Part shown: one piece after another, positions 8,368-17,242 of the stretch | Numbering within the stretch: the stretch's first letter is position 1 | How the letters are laid out: each line of letters starts with the position of its first letter | Assembly (NCBI GenBank): GCA_017481875.1 | Contig: JAFUOP010000013.1 | Coordinates: forward strand, 1 to 32,453 | Source: Bacteroidaceae bacterium | GTDB taxonomy: Bacteria; Bacteroidota; Bacteroidia; Bacteroidales; Bacteroidaceae | Direction of reading: 5' to 3' | DNA: 32,453 nucleotides | Position numbers and translations under genes: made by a program | The notes under the pieces: generated by a model | What the model was told of the DNA's origin: nothing | What the model saw: only the letters and a program-made list of their open reading frames with translations | Database searches by the model: none

Positions 8368-9435
8368 TTATTTTGACTGTTCAAACTCCTTCATGCAATC
8401 CACTAAACGCTGAACTCCCTCAACAGGCATTGCATTGTAGCACGATGCACGGAAACCACCTATAGAACGGTGTCCCTTAATATTGCAGATACCCTTTGAT
8501 GTGGCAAACTGCATAAAGTCGGCCTCCAGCTCTTTGTATTCGTCGGCCATTATAAAGTCGATATTCATAACAGAACGGTCCTCAACAGCAGCAGTACCCT
8601 TGAACATACGGTTGCGGTCAACCTCGTCATACAGCATTTGCGAACGCAATTCGGCACGGCGCTGCATTTCGCACACACCACCCTGTGCCTTTATCCAACG
8701 CAGGTTCTCAAGAGCCACATAAATGGGAAATACAGGAGGGGTATTGTACATAGAACCGCCGTCGATGTGTGTGCGGTAGTTGAGCATTGAAGGAATCTTG
8801 CGCTCCACCTGCCCCAAAGCATCTTCTTTTACAATGGCAAAAGCAACACCTGCGGGGGCAAGGTTCTTTTGCGCACCACCATAAATACAGTTATACTTGC
8901 TCACGTCGATGGGGCGAGAGAAGATATCCGACGACATATCGGCTATCAAAGGTACGGGAGAATCAATGTCGTGGCGAATCTCAGTACCATAGATTGTATT
9001 GTTTGTGGTAATGTGGAAGTAGTCGGCATCGGTGGGAATAACATAGTCCTTGGGAATATAGCTGTAGAGCTTGTCTTTTGAAGAAGCTACCTCAACGGCC
9101 TCACCAAGAATCTGCGCCTCCTTCAGCGCCTTCAACGACCAGGTACCGGTGTTCAAATAAGCAGCTTTGGTTTTTAAGAAGTTATAAGGCACCATACAGA
9201 ACTGCATACTTGCACCACCACCGAGGAAAAGTGTTGTGTAACCATCGGGGATATCGAGTATCTCTTTAAAAAGGGCGCGTGCTTCATCAATCACGGCAAC
9301 AAAATCCTTTGAACGGTGGCTTATTTCCAATATAGAGAGGCCAATGCCATTAAAATCGAGAACAGCCTTTGCAGCGGCATCAAAAACCTCTTGGGGCATA
9401 ACAGAGGGCCCTGCATTAAAATTAATCTTTTTCAT
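8368..9435 (-). CDS. serC: Phosphoserine aminotransferase
   Basis: 355 residues; a PLP enzyme that transfers the amino group of glutamate to 3-phosphohydroxypyruvate to give phosphoserine. The N-terminus [17 protein letters not shown] at 72-79, and the PLP lysine Lys190 in [12 protein letters not shown] are all present, and the C-terminus carries the GGFRASCYN segment. Length matches the SerC family. It is the first gene of the minus-strand serine run and has its own promoter (9555-9562) and a structured leader of about 110 bases. No serB phosphatase is present in the window, so the last step of serine synthesis must be encoded elsewhere or by an unrecognised gene. Confidence 0.95.
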   Translation of the reverse strand: MKKINFNAGPSVMPQEVFDAAAKAVLDFNGIGLSILEISHRSKDFVAVIDEARALFKEILDIPDGYTTLFLGGGASMQFCMVPYNFLKTKAAYLNTGTWSLKALKEAQILGEAVEVASSKDKLYSYIPKDYVIPTDADYFHITTNNTIYGTEIRHDIDSPVPLIADMSSDIFSRPIDVSKYNCIYGGAQKNLAPAGVAFAIVKEDALGQVERKIPSMLNYRTHIDGGSMYNTPPVFPIYVALENLRWIKAQGGVCEMQRRAELRSQMLYDEVDRNRMFKGTAAVEDRSVMNIDFIMADEYKELEADFMQFATSKGICNIKGHRSIGGFRASCYNAMPVEGVQRLVDCMKEFEQSK

Positions 9436-9492
9436 ATCAAAAAAATCGTTATGTATTATAGTTTATTTCTACCTTATATAAAAATAAAACGA

Positions 9493-9552
9493 GACTGCCC
9501 CGGCAGCAAACCGCACCGGCAGCCTTTCTTTGTGATATTCAACAAAGAAAGG
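9493..9552 (-). promoter_or_regulatory. Structured leader / operator candidate of serC
   Basis: A dyad at 9523-9532 and 9543-9552 has ten-base perfect arms (CAAAGAAAGG) with a ten-base spacer and sits at the predicted transcription start. A second hairpin pairs 9493-9499 with 9518-9524 (seven pairs, one G-U) and shares two bases with the first, so the two compete slightly. On the coding strand it is followed by a T-rich tract. It could be a repressor site or an attenuator; sequence alone does not decide. Confidence 0.45.
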
Positions 9553-9554
9553 TG

Positions 9555-9562
9555 CAAAGATA
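9555..9562 (-). promoter_or_regulatory. -7 box of the serC operon promoter
   Basis: Minus-strand TATCTTTG followed by CACC matches the Bacteroidota TAnnTTTG box exactly. The serC ATG is about 120 bases downstream. A TTG lies somewhat farther upstream than the usual 19-21 bases. Confidence 0.7.
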
Positions 9563-9663
9563 GCTCTTTTTTTAAGAGAGAATAATCACAACAACTTTTT
9601 TTTGCCTTTTTGCTAAAAAAAGTTATCAACAGGCTGACAAATATTCGTTTTTAATGCATAAAA

Positions 9664-9700
9664 TTGCACAAAACAGCACATTTAAGTGCCATTTGTGCAA
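9664..9700. terminator. Dyad after the helicase gene, likely terminator or protein site
   Basis: TTGCACAAA at 9664-9672 pairs with TTTGTGCAA at 9692-9700, and inside them GCAC (9676-9679) pairs with GTGC (9686-9689) around a six-base loop. On the minus strand TTTT follows, so it may end the helicase transcript 28 bases past its stop. The arm sequence recurs in the FadL-type promoter dyad at 32054-32086. Confidence 0.5.
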
Positions 9701-9727
9701 CAAAAAGGTTGGATTCAAAGACGTTTG

Positions 9728-11074
9728 TTACCCCCTCACAGGCTCGAATATAGTTTTAATACCCTTGATTTTTTCGCCTTGCACGGTTTTAAGCACATCG
9801 CGCATTCTGTTCATCTTCACAGCCACATAGGAGTAGCGGTCGAACACCATAATGGTACCCACCTCGTCGGCACGAAGTCCACCCTTTTTCATAAAGAAGC
9901 CTGCAAGGTCGCCACGGCTTATCTTGTCGCGCTTGCCCTTGCCCACATATATAGCAGCCCACTGCGCAGGCTGCGGCAACACAGCCTTACGCGGCAGTAC
10001 ATACTCTTGGAGCACATCGGGAACATAATCGGGCAACTCCTTACCCTCAAAGGTAATTAAATACACAGCACCTTCGGCTTCCCAACGGGCAGTGCGCCCG
10101 TTGCGATGGGTAAAGATATCGGCACTCATAGCACGCTGATAATGCACTACGTGCTTAACATCTTTTATATCGAGCCCTCGGGCGGCAATATCGGTACTCA
10201 CAAGAATATTGGCACACGATGCTGCAAACCTATAAAGAGCTAGTTCTCTATCTTTCTGCTCCATAGCACCATGGTAGGCAGCACAGCGCAGCCCGTTTTT
10301 AACGAGGAAAGCCCTCACCTCATCAACACTCTCGCGGAAATTACAAAAAACAATAGCCGGCTCACCATTGAAAGAGCACAAAAGCCTGAACAACGATTGC
10401 AAGCGTTCATCAGGTGTAGTAGTTACACTATAAAAAGAGGTACGTGCAAGCGGTTGCATACCATGTTTGCGAAAATCGAGTGGTTCACCGTAATTGGTAC
10501 CCGCAAAAAGAGGTATCTCCTTGGCATCGGTGGCCGATAGCAGATAACGCGCCTCTACAGCCGACAACAAAGAGAGCAGATTATCCATCTCCTCGCAAAA
10601 GCCCATCTCCAAGCACTTGTCAAACTCATCAATTACCACAAGCGAGCAATCATCTACTGCAAATGTACCCTTTTTTATATGGTCGATAAGGCGGCCCGGA
10701 GTACCAACCACCACTACAGGCGAGGCACCTGCAAACATTGCAGCCTCCTGCTCCACAGGGCGGCCACCATGCAACGCAACCATCTGATATTGCAACCTCA
10801 TTCCGCGCCACACCTCGTTCACCTGCTTGGCAAGCTCACGTGTTGGGACTATTATCACAGCCCTGACATTTTTTTTATTGCAACTCTCTATACGCTCAAG
10901 CAGTGGCAATAGATAAGCAAGAGTTTTTCCCGTACCTGTGGGCGAGAGCAATATCATACTATTTGCTGCGCGACAATGCTCTATGGCACGTTCTTGCATT
11001 TCATTTATATCCTCTATCTTTAGATTGACCAGGGCTTCGCTTTGTATTTTCGTAATTACACGATTCATCTTCAA
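9728..11074 (-). CDS. dbpA: DEAD-box RNA helicase with DbpA-type RNA-binding domain
   Basis: 448 residues, cytosolic. Helicase motifs in order: SPTGTGKT 44-51, PTRELA 77-82, TPGR 125-128, DEFD 149-152, SAT 180-182, and HRNGRTAR near 320. The C-terminal 75 residues (AAIYVGKGKRDKISRGDLAG, then VGTIMVFDRYSYVAV) match the DbpA/CsdA RNA-binding domain, which in E. coli DbpA recognises 23S rRNA helix 92. It should therefore act in large-subunit assembly. Two deviations from consensus stand out: DEFD for DEAD, and Asn-Ala in HRNGRTAR for the usual HRIGRTGR. It begins 7 bases after the sulfatase stop, so the two are probably co-transcribed. The orthology to DbpA is by domain layout. Confidence 0.85.
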   Translation of the reverse strand: MKMNRVITKIQSEALVNLKIEDINEMQERAIEHCRAANSMILLSPTGTGKTLAYLLPLLERIESCNKKNVRAVIIVPTRELAKQVNEVWRGMRLQYQMVALHGGRPVEQEAAMFAGASPVVVVGTPGRLIDHIKKGTFAVDDCSLVVIDEFDKCLEMGFCEEMDNLLSLLSAVEARYLLSATDAKEIPLFAGTNYGEPLDFRKHGMQPLARTSFYSVTTTPDERLQSLFRLLCSFNGEPAIVFCNFRESVDEVRAFLVKNGLRCAAYHGAMEQKDRELALYRFAASCANILVSTDIAARGLDIKDVKHVVHYQRAMSADIFTHRNGRTARWEAEGAVYLITFEGKELPDYVPDVLQEYVLPRKAVLPQPAQWAAIYVGKGKRDKISRGDLAGFFMKKGGLRADEVGTIMVFDRYSYVAVKMNRMRDVLKTVQGEKIKGIKTIFEPVRG

Positions 11075-11081
11075 TTTGTTA

Positions 11082-12608
11082 TTATTTATTCTTTTCGGCC
11101 TGCAACAGCATCTTCAGCTCTTCAACCACAGCAGGAAACTCATTGGCTACATTCTCTTTTTCATAAGGCGCACGCATATCATAGAGCTGTGGCGCAAGAG
11201 AGTAGCCCGTTTCAATCTGTGGCCCCCAAGGAACAATTGCAGGGCCACCTTTCGGCTCTATATATTTCCACAAGGGTGTGCGCAGAGAAAGAGTGTGATT
11301 TGCAGCTTGAGTTATAACATACTCACGCGAACAGTTTTCGCCACCAAGCCACGCAGCAAGACAATCTCTACCATCTATAAGCGAATCGGCAGAAGCCTCA
11401 ACACCCACAAGAGCCGCCATTGTGGGTAGAAAATCGACCTGCGACACAAGGCCGGCGCACTCCCCTTCACAAGGCACAACTGCCGGCCAGGACACTATAA
11501 AAGGCACGCGCGCACCACCCTCAAAAGCACTGTATTTACCACCGCGTAACCCACCTGTGGGAGAGTGAGTTCCCAACATCTCATCGGCACGGTCGGAATA
11601 GCCATCATCTGTTACAGGGCCATTGTCGCTTGTGAGTATAATTAAAGTATTTTCCAATATTCCACACTCGCGCAGAGCTCCTACAAGCTGCCCCACCGAC
11701 CAGTCGAACTGCGCTATTGCATCACCACGTAACCCCATACTGCTACAACCTCTGAAGCGTTCGTGCGGGAAACGTGGGACATGAATGTCATTTGCTGCAA
11801 AATAGAGAAAGAAAGGCTCTGAAGCATTAGAGTGTATGTAATCGACGGCATGGGCAGTTATAGAATCGGCTATATTTTCGTCTTTCCAAAGCGCACTACC
11901 TCCACCTTTCATATAGCCAATGCGGCCTATTCCATTGACTATAGACATATTATGCCCGTGGCTAGACTTTAAATTATACAACAATTCGGGGTTGTTCTTC
12001 CCTGTAGGCTCTCCATCAAAATTTGCTTTATAACTAACCTCTATGGGCGCAGAGGGATCATACCCAGCCACCACCCCGTTTTCTATAAAAACACAAGGCA
12101 CGCGGTCGGCAGTTGCAGCCATAATATAATGGTCATCAAAACCTATATCGGCAGGCGAGGGCGACACCCGGTCATTCCACTCCTGCTCACCTGTTACGGC
12201 CCCCAAGCCAAGGTGCCATTTACCAAAAACAGCAGTACGATAACCCGCATTCTTAAAGACATCGGCAACTGTATGATTTTCGGGCTTGATAATCATTGCT
12301 GCATCACCTGCTGCGACATCAGTTCCCTCTCTGCGCCAAGCATATACGCCTGTTAGCAAAGAGTAACGCGAAGGCGTGCTTGTAGAAGCAGTTGCATAGG
12401 CATTCGCAAATAAAACACCCCTTTCCCGCAAGGCGTTTATATTAGGAGTGGGAACTCCCTGCGCACCATAACACTCAACATCGCCATAGCCTAAATCGTC
12501 TGCATAAATCAACAGAACATTCGGCTTAACAGGCTCCTCGGCACACGCCTGAATAGGTAGCGTTGCAAAAAGAGCCATAGAGAGAAAAACATTTTTTTCA
12601 GCAGCCAT
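11082..12608 (-). CDS. Secreted Ser-type sulfatase (arylsulfatase-like)
   Basis: 508 residues from ATG 12608. Residues 1-23 are a signal peptide ending ACA before EEPVKPN. The alkaline-phosphatase-fold sulfatase marks are IYADDLGYGD (Asp37, Asp38, Ca2+ ligands), the maturation motif S77-T-P-S-R81 followed by YSLLTG, GKWHLG, and TSDNGP. The Ser form needs an anaerobic radical-SAM maturase (anSME) to make formylglycine. It should hydrolyse sulfate esters of host or algal glycans in the periplasm or at the surface; the substrate is unknown, and no polysaccharide locus surrounds it. The frame runs up to 12677, but a predicted -7 box at 12634-12641 falls inside that extension, so 12608 (or 12620) is preferred. 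Confidence 0.88.
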   Translation of the reverse strand: MAAEKNVFLSMALFATLPIQACAEEPVKPNVLLIYADDLGYGDVECYGAQGVPTPNINALRERGVLFANAYATASTSTPSRYSLLTGVYAWRREGTDVAAGDAAMIIKPENHTVADVFKNAGYRTAVFGKWHLGLGAVTGEQEWNDRVSPSPADIGFDDHYIMAATADRVPCVFIENGVVAGYDPSAPIEVSYKANFDGEPTGKNNPELLYNLKSSHGHNMSIVNGIGRIGYMKGGGSALWKDENIADSITAHAVDYIHSNASEPFFLYFAANDIHVPRFPHERFRGCSSMGLRGDAIAQFDWSVGQLVGALRECGILENTLIILTSDNGPVTDDGYSDRADEMLGTHSPTGGLRGGKYSAFEGGARVPFIVSWPAVVPCEGECAGLVSQVDFLPTMAALVGVEASADSLIDGRDCLAAWLGGENCSREYVITQAANHTLSLRTPLWKYIEPKGGPAIVPWGPQIETGYSLAPQLYDMRAPYEKENVANEFPAVVEELKMLLQAEKNK

Positions 12609-12633
12609 AGTAAATATCATTGTTTTCACTATG

Positions 12634-12641
12634 CGAATATA
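12634..12641 (-). promoter_or_regulatory. -7 box of the sulfatase promoter
   Basis: Minus-strand TATATTCG, one base off TAnnTTTG, lies 26 bases upstream of the chosen ATG. It faces the grpE promoter across a short divergent region. Confidence 0.45.
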
Positions 12642-12737
12642 GCAATTCCATCTATAATTCACAGCATCAACTGCCATTCAATGGAGACAAAAACGAGAAA
12701 ACTGCCAAAATGACACACATATTTACACAAAAAAGAG

Positions 12738-12774
12738 TAACTTTGCCGGAAATTGCGCCAAAAACCCTTTTGGC
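12738..12774 (+). promoter_or_regulatory. grpE promoter and leader hairpin
   Basis: TAACTTTG at 12738-12745 matches the TAnnTTTG box. GCCAAAA at 12757-12763 pairs with TTTTGGC at 12768-12774 around a four-base loop in the leader, about 45 bases before the grpE ATG. I see no CIRCE element. Confidence 0.55.
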
Positions 12775-12818
12775 AAGCTATTTGTTATTTCTTAAATGAA
12801 CAAATCAAGAAAATAATT

Positions 12819-13403
12819 ATGAGCGAAAACAAAACCGATAAAGAGTTTGAAAACGAGACTATAGACGAAACAAAAAACAACACACCGGAACCCGCGCAAG
12901 AAGAGGCTGCTACAGAAGAAACTACCGAGCTCACAGGCGAAGAGTTGCTACAAAAGCAGCTTGACGATGCCAATGAAAAAATAGCCACACTCGAAGATAA
13001 ATATTTGCGACAAGTTGCAGAATTCGACAACTATCGCAAACGCACCATCAAAGAGAAAGCGGAACTTATAAAAAACGGCGGAGAGCGTGCAATAGAATCA
13101 ATTCTGCCGGTACTCGATGACTTCGAGCGCGCAATACAGAATATGTCGAAAGACGAAAGCACTGCCGAAATGCTTACAGGCGTAGAGCTCATATACAACA
13201 AATTCATAGGTATATTAAAGCAGAACGGCTTGCAGAAAATAGAAACCGAGGGAAAAGATTTTGACACAGACTACCACGAAGCAATAGCTATGATACCCGC
13301 CCCCGACGAGAGTCTGAAGGGGAAAGTATTGGATTGTGTTCAAACAGGTTATATACTAAACGATAAAGTAATACGCCACGCAAAAGTTGCAGTGGGTGAA
13401 TAA
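12819..13403 (+). CDS. grpE: Nucleotide exchange factor GrpE
   Basis: 194 residues. GrpE exchanges ADP for ATP on DnaK in the cytosolic Hsp70 cycle. An acidic disordered N-terminus (about 1-50) precedes a long helix ([20 protein letters not shown]) and the hallmark FDNYRKRT, then [13 protein letters not shown] and the C-terminal beta domain with [11 protein letters not shown] and [12 protein letters not shown] chose ATG 12819 because the frame upstream (from 12753) lies inside the leader and does not resemble GrpE. dnaJ follows after 8 bases. dnaK is not in the window. Confidence 0.95.
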   Translation: MSENKTDKEFENETIDETKNNTPEPAQEEAATEETTELTGEELLQKQLDDANEKIATLEDKYLRQVAEFDNYRKRTIKEKAELIKNGGERAIESILPVLDDFERAIQNMSKDESTAEMLTGVELIYNKFIGILKQNGLQKIETEGKDFDTDYHEAIAMIPAPDESLKGKVLDCVQTGYILNDKVIRHAKVAVGE

Positions 13404-13411
13404 CAAAGAAT

Positions 13412-14563
13412 ATGGCAAAACGAGACTACTATGAAGTGCTGGGCGTAGATAGAAACGCATCGGCAAGCGACATAAAAAAAGCCTACCGCAAAAAAGCGAT
13501 AGAGTACCACCCCGACAAGAACCCCGGCAACAAAGAAGCCGAGGAGAAGTTCAAGGAGGCAGCCGAGGCGTACAGCGTACTTAGCGACCCCGACAAAAAG
13601 GCACGTTACGACCAATTCGGTTTTGAAGGTGTGAGCGGTGCCGGTGGTGCCGGAGGATTCGGACAAGGCATGGACATGAACGACATATTCTCCATGTTCG
13701 GCGACATTTTTGGTGGCGGTGGCGGCTTTGGCGGCTTCAGCGGTTTTAGTGGCGGACGCAGTTCGGGCCCGGCAAAATTCCGTGGCAGCGACCTCCGTGT
13801 AAAGGTAAAGCTTACGCTACAGGAGATTGCCAATGGCGTTACAAAAAAATTCAAACTAAAGAAGAACGTAGCCTGCCAACACTGTGGTGGCAGCGGTGCC
13901 GAAGGCAACGCAACAGAGACCTGCCCCGAGTGCAACGGAACAGGCCGTGTAGTGCGCACACAACAGAGTTTCTTTGGAATGATGCGTACCGAGGTGGCTT
14001 GTACACGTTGTAATGGCACAGGTAAGATAATAAAGAACAAGTGCAAGCACTGCAATGGCGACGGAGTTGTCATGGGCGAGGAGGTTGTAGAGGTGCAAAT
14101 ACCCGCAGGTGTTGCCGACGGAATGCAGCTCTCTATGCGTGGCAAAGGCAACGCCGGCAAGCACAACGGCATTAACGGCGACCTGCTCATACAGGTAGAG
14201 GAAGAGAAGCACCCGCAGCTTGTGCGCGACGACAACGATTTGATATACAGCCTATTACTCGACATACCCACAGCCACTCTCGGTGGAGTTGCAGAAATAC
14301 CCACCATAGAGGGCAAGGCCAAAGTAACCATCGATGCCGGCACACAGCCCGGCAAGGTGCTGCGCCTGCGCGGCAAGGGACTGCCTTCGCTCAATGGCTA
14401 CGGACGTGGAGACATTGTAGTAAACGTGAGCGTTTACATACCCGAATCACTCTCACGCGACGAGAAAAAAGCAATGGAAAGCTTCAAGGAATCGGACAAT
14501 TTCCGCCCCAGCGAAAGCATTAAGGAGCAGATATTCCGCCGTTTCAAGAACTTCTTCGACTAA
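13412..14563 (+). CDS. dnaJ: Hsp40 co-chaperone DnaJ
   Basis: 383 residues. The J domain (1-70) carries HPD at 33-35. A Gly/Phe-rich linker with many GGFGG runs follows, then four zinc-binding repeats [24 protein letters not shown] and CKHCNGDG, and the C-terminal substrate-binding domains. It stimulates DnaK ATPase and delivers unfolded proteins. It is translated together with grpE, and folC follows after 19 bases. All expected elements are intact. Confidence 0.97.
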   Translation: MAKRDYYEVLGVDRNASASDIKKAYRKKAIEYHPDKNPGNKEAEEKFKEAAEAYSVLSDPDKKARYDQFGFEGVSGAGGAGGFGQGMDMNDIFSMFGDIFGGGGGFGGFSGFSGGRSSGPAKFRGSDLRVKVKLTLQEIANGVTKKFKLKKNVACQHCGGSGAEGNATETCPECNGTGRVVRTQQSFFGMMRTEVACTRCNGTGKIIKNKCKHCNGDGVVMGEEVVEVQIPAGVADGMQLSMRGKGNAGKHNGINGDLLIQVEEEKHPQLVRDDNDLIYSLLLDIPTATLGGVAEIPTIEGKAKVTIDAGTQPGKVLRLRGKGLPSLNGYGRGDIVVNVSVYIPESLSRDEKKAMESFKESDNFRPSESIKEQIFRRFKNFFD

Positions 14564-14582
14564 TATAAAACAAAAAAACGCT

Positions 14583-15890
14583 ATGACATACGACGAAACA
14601 GTCGATTATCTCTTTAATTGCGCACCGCCCTTCCAGCAAGTAGGCGGTGCTGCTTACAAAGAGGGGCTTGCAAACACCATTGCAATAGACAACCACCTGG
14701 GCAATCCACACCGTAAATTCCGCACAATACACGTTGCCGGCACCAATGGCAAGGGCTCCACGTCGCACACCCTTGCAGCAATACTGCAAGAGGCCGGCTA
14801 CAAGGTGGGGCTATACACTTCGCCACACCTTATCGACTTTCGCGAGCGCATAAGAGTAAACGGCATACCGGCAAGCAAGCAATTCGTCATAGATTTTGTA
14901 GAGAGAGAAAGAGGCTTCTTTGAGCCCCTCTCCCCCTCATTTTTCGAGCTTACCACAGCTATGGCATTTACCTACTTTGCACAAGAGCAGGTAGATGTGG
15001 CAATCATAGAGGTGGGGCTTGGAGGCAGGCTCGACTGTACAAACATTATCACCCCCGACCTCTGTGTAATCACAAACATAAGCCTCGACCACACACAATT
15101 CCTTGGAAGCACAACCACGGCTATAGCTGCCGAAAAAGCAGGCATAATAAAGCCTGGAATACCTGTAGTAATTGGCGAAGCTACACCGGAAATCAGAAAA
15201 ATTTTCACAAAAAAGGCAGTCGAAGAGGGCGCGCCAATATTTTTTGCACAAAACGAGAACAATCTAATTTCAGCCACGCCAACAAAGCAAGGCATCACAT
15301 ACACAACCACCCACTATGGAGCATTTGCAGGTGAGCTTGCAGGCGAGTACCAAATAAAAAATACCCAAACCATTCTCACCGCCCTGCACGAGCTTTTGAA
15401 AAAAAATTACAGAATCACTGCCGACAACATACAAAAAGGATTCGCCAATGTATGCAAACTCACAGGTTTTATGGGGCGGTGGCAGAAGGTAAGCGACAAC
15501 CCGCTTACGGTGTGCGACGCAGGGCATAACATAGGAGGCATTGAATACATAACAGCACAACTCGCACGGCAAAAGTGCGACACCCTGCGTATAGTTTTTG
15601 GTATGGTGAGCGACAAAGACATAACGGCCGTGCTCTCCATGATGCCACGCAATGCAGCCTATTACTTCACCCAAGCAAGCATAAAACGCGCTATGCCGGC
15701 CAACGAGCTACGTTCTAAAGCCGCAGAACACGGGTTGCAAGGCAACAGCTACCCCACAGTGGCCACAGCTCTGCAAGCGGCACAACAAGATGCAGCGAAA
15801 GACGATTTTATATTCATCGGCGGCAGTTGTTTCATAGTTGCCGACCTGCTTGCCCACATAACAGACCAAAGAGAGAACAACACTTTGTAA
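14583..15890 (+). CDS. folC: Folylpolyglutamate / dihydrofolate synthase
   Basis: 435 residues. The ATP-binding loop GTNGKGS is at 53-59, with the family segments SPHLIDFRERI, SFFELTTAMAF, VGLGGRLDCTN and CDAGHN (start of the C-terminal domain). FolC adds glutamate to folates and, in most bacteria, also makes dihydrofolate from dihydropteroate. It is a cytosolic member of the Mur-ligase superfamily. It sits 19 bases behind dnaJ with no visible promoter, so it is probably carried on the heat-shock transcript. No clear terminator follows before galM; the 224-base gap is A/T-rich and holds only weak promoter-like TTTTGCACC at about 16077. Confidence 0.93.
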   Translation: MTYDETVDYLFNCAPPFQQVGGAAYKEGLANTIAIDNHLGNPHRKFRTIHVAGTNGKGSTSHTLAAILQEAGYKVGLYTSPHLIDFRERIRVNGIPASKQFVIDFVERERGFFEPLSPSFFELTTAMAFTYFAQEQVDVAIIEVGLGGRLDCTNIITPDLCVITNISLDHTQFLGSTTTAIAAEKAGIIKPGIPVVIGEATPEIRKIFTKKAVEEGAPIFFAQNENNLISATPTKQGITYTTTHYGAFAGELAGEYQIKNTQTILTALHELLKKNYRITADNIQKGFANVCKLTGFMGRWQKVSDNPLTVCDAGHNIGGIEYITAQLARQKCDTLRIVFGMVSDKDITAVLSMMPRNAAYYFTQASIKRAMPANELRSKAAEHGLQGNSYPTVATALQAAQQDAAKDDFIFIGGSCFIVADLLAHITDQRENNTL

Positions 15891-16114
15891 CAAAAAAATG
15901 TTCAAGTAGAAGAAAAACTGCATTACAACATAATTTTCCAAAATAAATTAAAACAACAGGCAAAAATTCCACTACATTTTTTTGCGGTAAAACATATTTT
16001 TATTTTATTTGCAATATTATTGATGCAAAATAGGGCGCAACTGCACGAGCAATTGTTATGCAACGGCTTTTGCACCATTTTACACCCAAGTATTTTTTAA
16101 GCAAATAAAAGAAT

Positions 16115-17197
16115 ATGAGCTGTACAGAAAACTTATCGCAATTGAAAGCTGCCGATTTCAAAAAGAACGTAGGTGGCAAAGAAACCGCGCTGTTCATTCT
16201 TAAAAACAAACAAGGCAGCGAAGTTGCAATAACCAATTATGGTGGTGCCATTTGCACAATTATGGTACCCGACAAAAACGGCAATTATGCCAATGTTATC
16301 CAGGGACACGACAGCATAGACAACCTCCTTGCAAGCCCCGAGCCTTTCTTGAGTACTTTAGTAGGCCGCTACGGCAACCGTATATGCAAAGGTAAGTTCA
16401 CTATTGAAGGAAAGGAATACCAGCTTGCAATAAACAACGGCCCCAACCACCTGCACGGTGGCCCCACAGGTTTCCACGCCCGCGTATGGGACGCAGAGCA
16501 AGTAGATGCACAGACACTTAAGCTGCACTACGTATCGGCCGACATGGAAGAGGGCTTTCCCGGTGAGCTCGACATTACAGTAGTATATTCTTGGAGCGAC
16601 GACAACGAGCTCAAAATCACATACAAAGCAACTACCGACAAAACAACCATCGTAAACCTCACAAGCCACGGTTTCTTCTCATTGTCGGGCATTGCAAACC
16701 CCACAGCAACAATAGACAACCTTATATGCGAGATAAACGCAGACTTCTTTGTTCCCATCGACGACACATCGGTACCCTACGGCACCATTGTACCCGTCAA
16801 AGGCACAGCATTCGACTTCACCACTCCCACAGAGGTTGGTGCACGCATCGATGCCGACGAGGAGCAGATTAAGCACGGTGCAGGCTACGACCACTGCTAC
16901 GTATTAAATAAAAAAGAGGTAGGCGAGCTGAGTTTTGCTGCCAAAGTTACCGAGCCTGTAAGCGGCCGTACAATGGAGGTTTACACCACTGAACCCGGCG
17001 TGCAGGTATATACATCGAACTGGCACAGCGGTTTTGCCGGCTGGCAAGGTGCCACATTCCCCAAGCGCAGCGCAATCTGCTTCGAGGCACAGCACTTCCC
17101 CGACTCTCCCAACCGCGCACACTTCCCCAGCGTGGTATTGAAACCCGGTGAGGAGTATTCACAAGTTACCGTGTATAAATTCGGAGTAGAAAAATAG
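16115..17197 (+). CDS. galM: Aldose 1-epimerase (mutarotase)
   Basis: 360 residues; interconverts alpha and beta anomers of galactose and glucose, feeding galactokinase. Key residues read from the sequence are His112/His114 in NGPNHLHGG, His185 in NLTSHGFFSL, Asp259 in GAGYDH, and Glu324 in CFEAQHFPDSPN, the general base. No signal peptide is seen, so it is cytosolic. It is the first gene of galM-permease-galK, with 45 bases to the next. It uses ATA isoleucine codons repeatedly, unlike the two genes that follow. Confidence 0.93.
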   Translation: MSCTENLSQLKAADFKKNVGGKETALFILKNKQGSEVAITNYGGAICTIMVPDKNGNYANVIQGHDSIDNLLASPEPFLSTLVGRYGNRICKGKFTIEGKEYQLAINNGPNHLHGGPTGFHARVWDAEQVDAQTLKLHYVSADMEEGFPGELDITVVYSWSDDNELKITYKATTDKTTIVNLTSHGFFSLSGIANPTATIDNLICEINADFFVPIDDTSVPYGTIVPVKGTAFDFTTPTEVGARIDADEEQIKHGAGYDHCYVLNKKEVGELSFAAKVTEPVSGRTMEVYTTEPGVQVYTSNWHSGFAGWQGATFPKRSAICFEAQHFPDSPNRAHFPSVVLKPGEEYSQVTVYKFGVEK

Positions 17198-17242
17198 GAA
17201 AGTACATTATTAACAAACCTAAATAAATAAAATTTAAACATT

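Noticed and set aside
12738-12818. CIRCE operator before grpE
   Set aside because: The only inverted repeat is a seven-base arm with a four-base loop and does not match TTAGCACTC.
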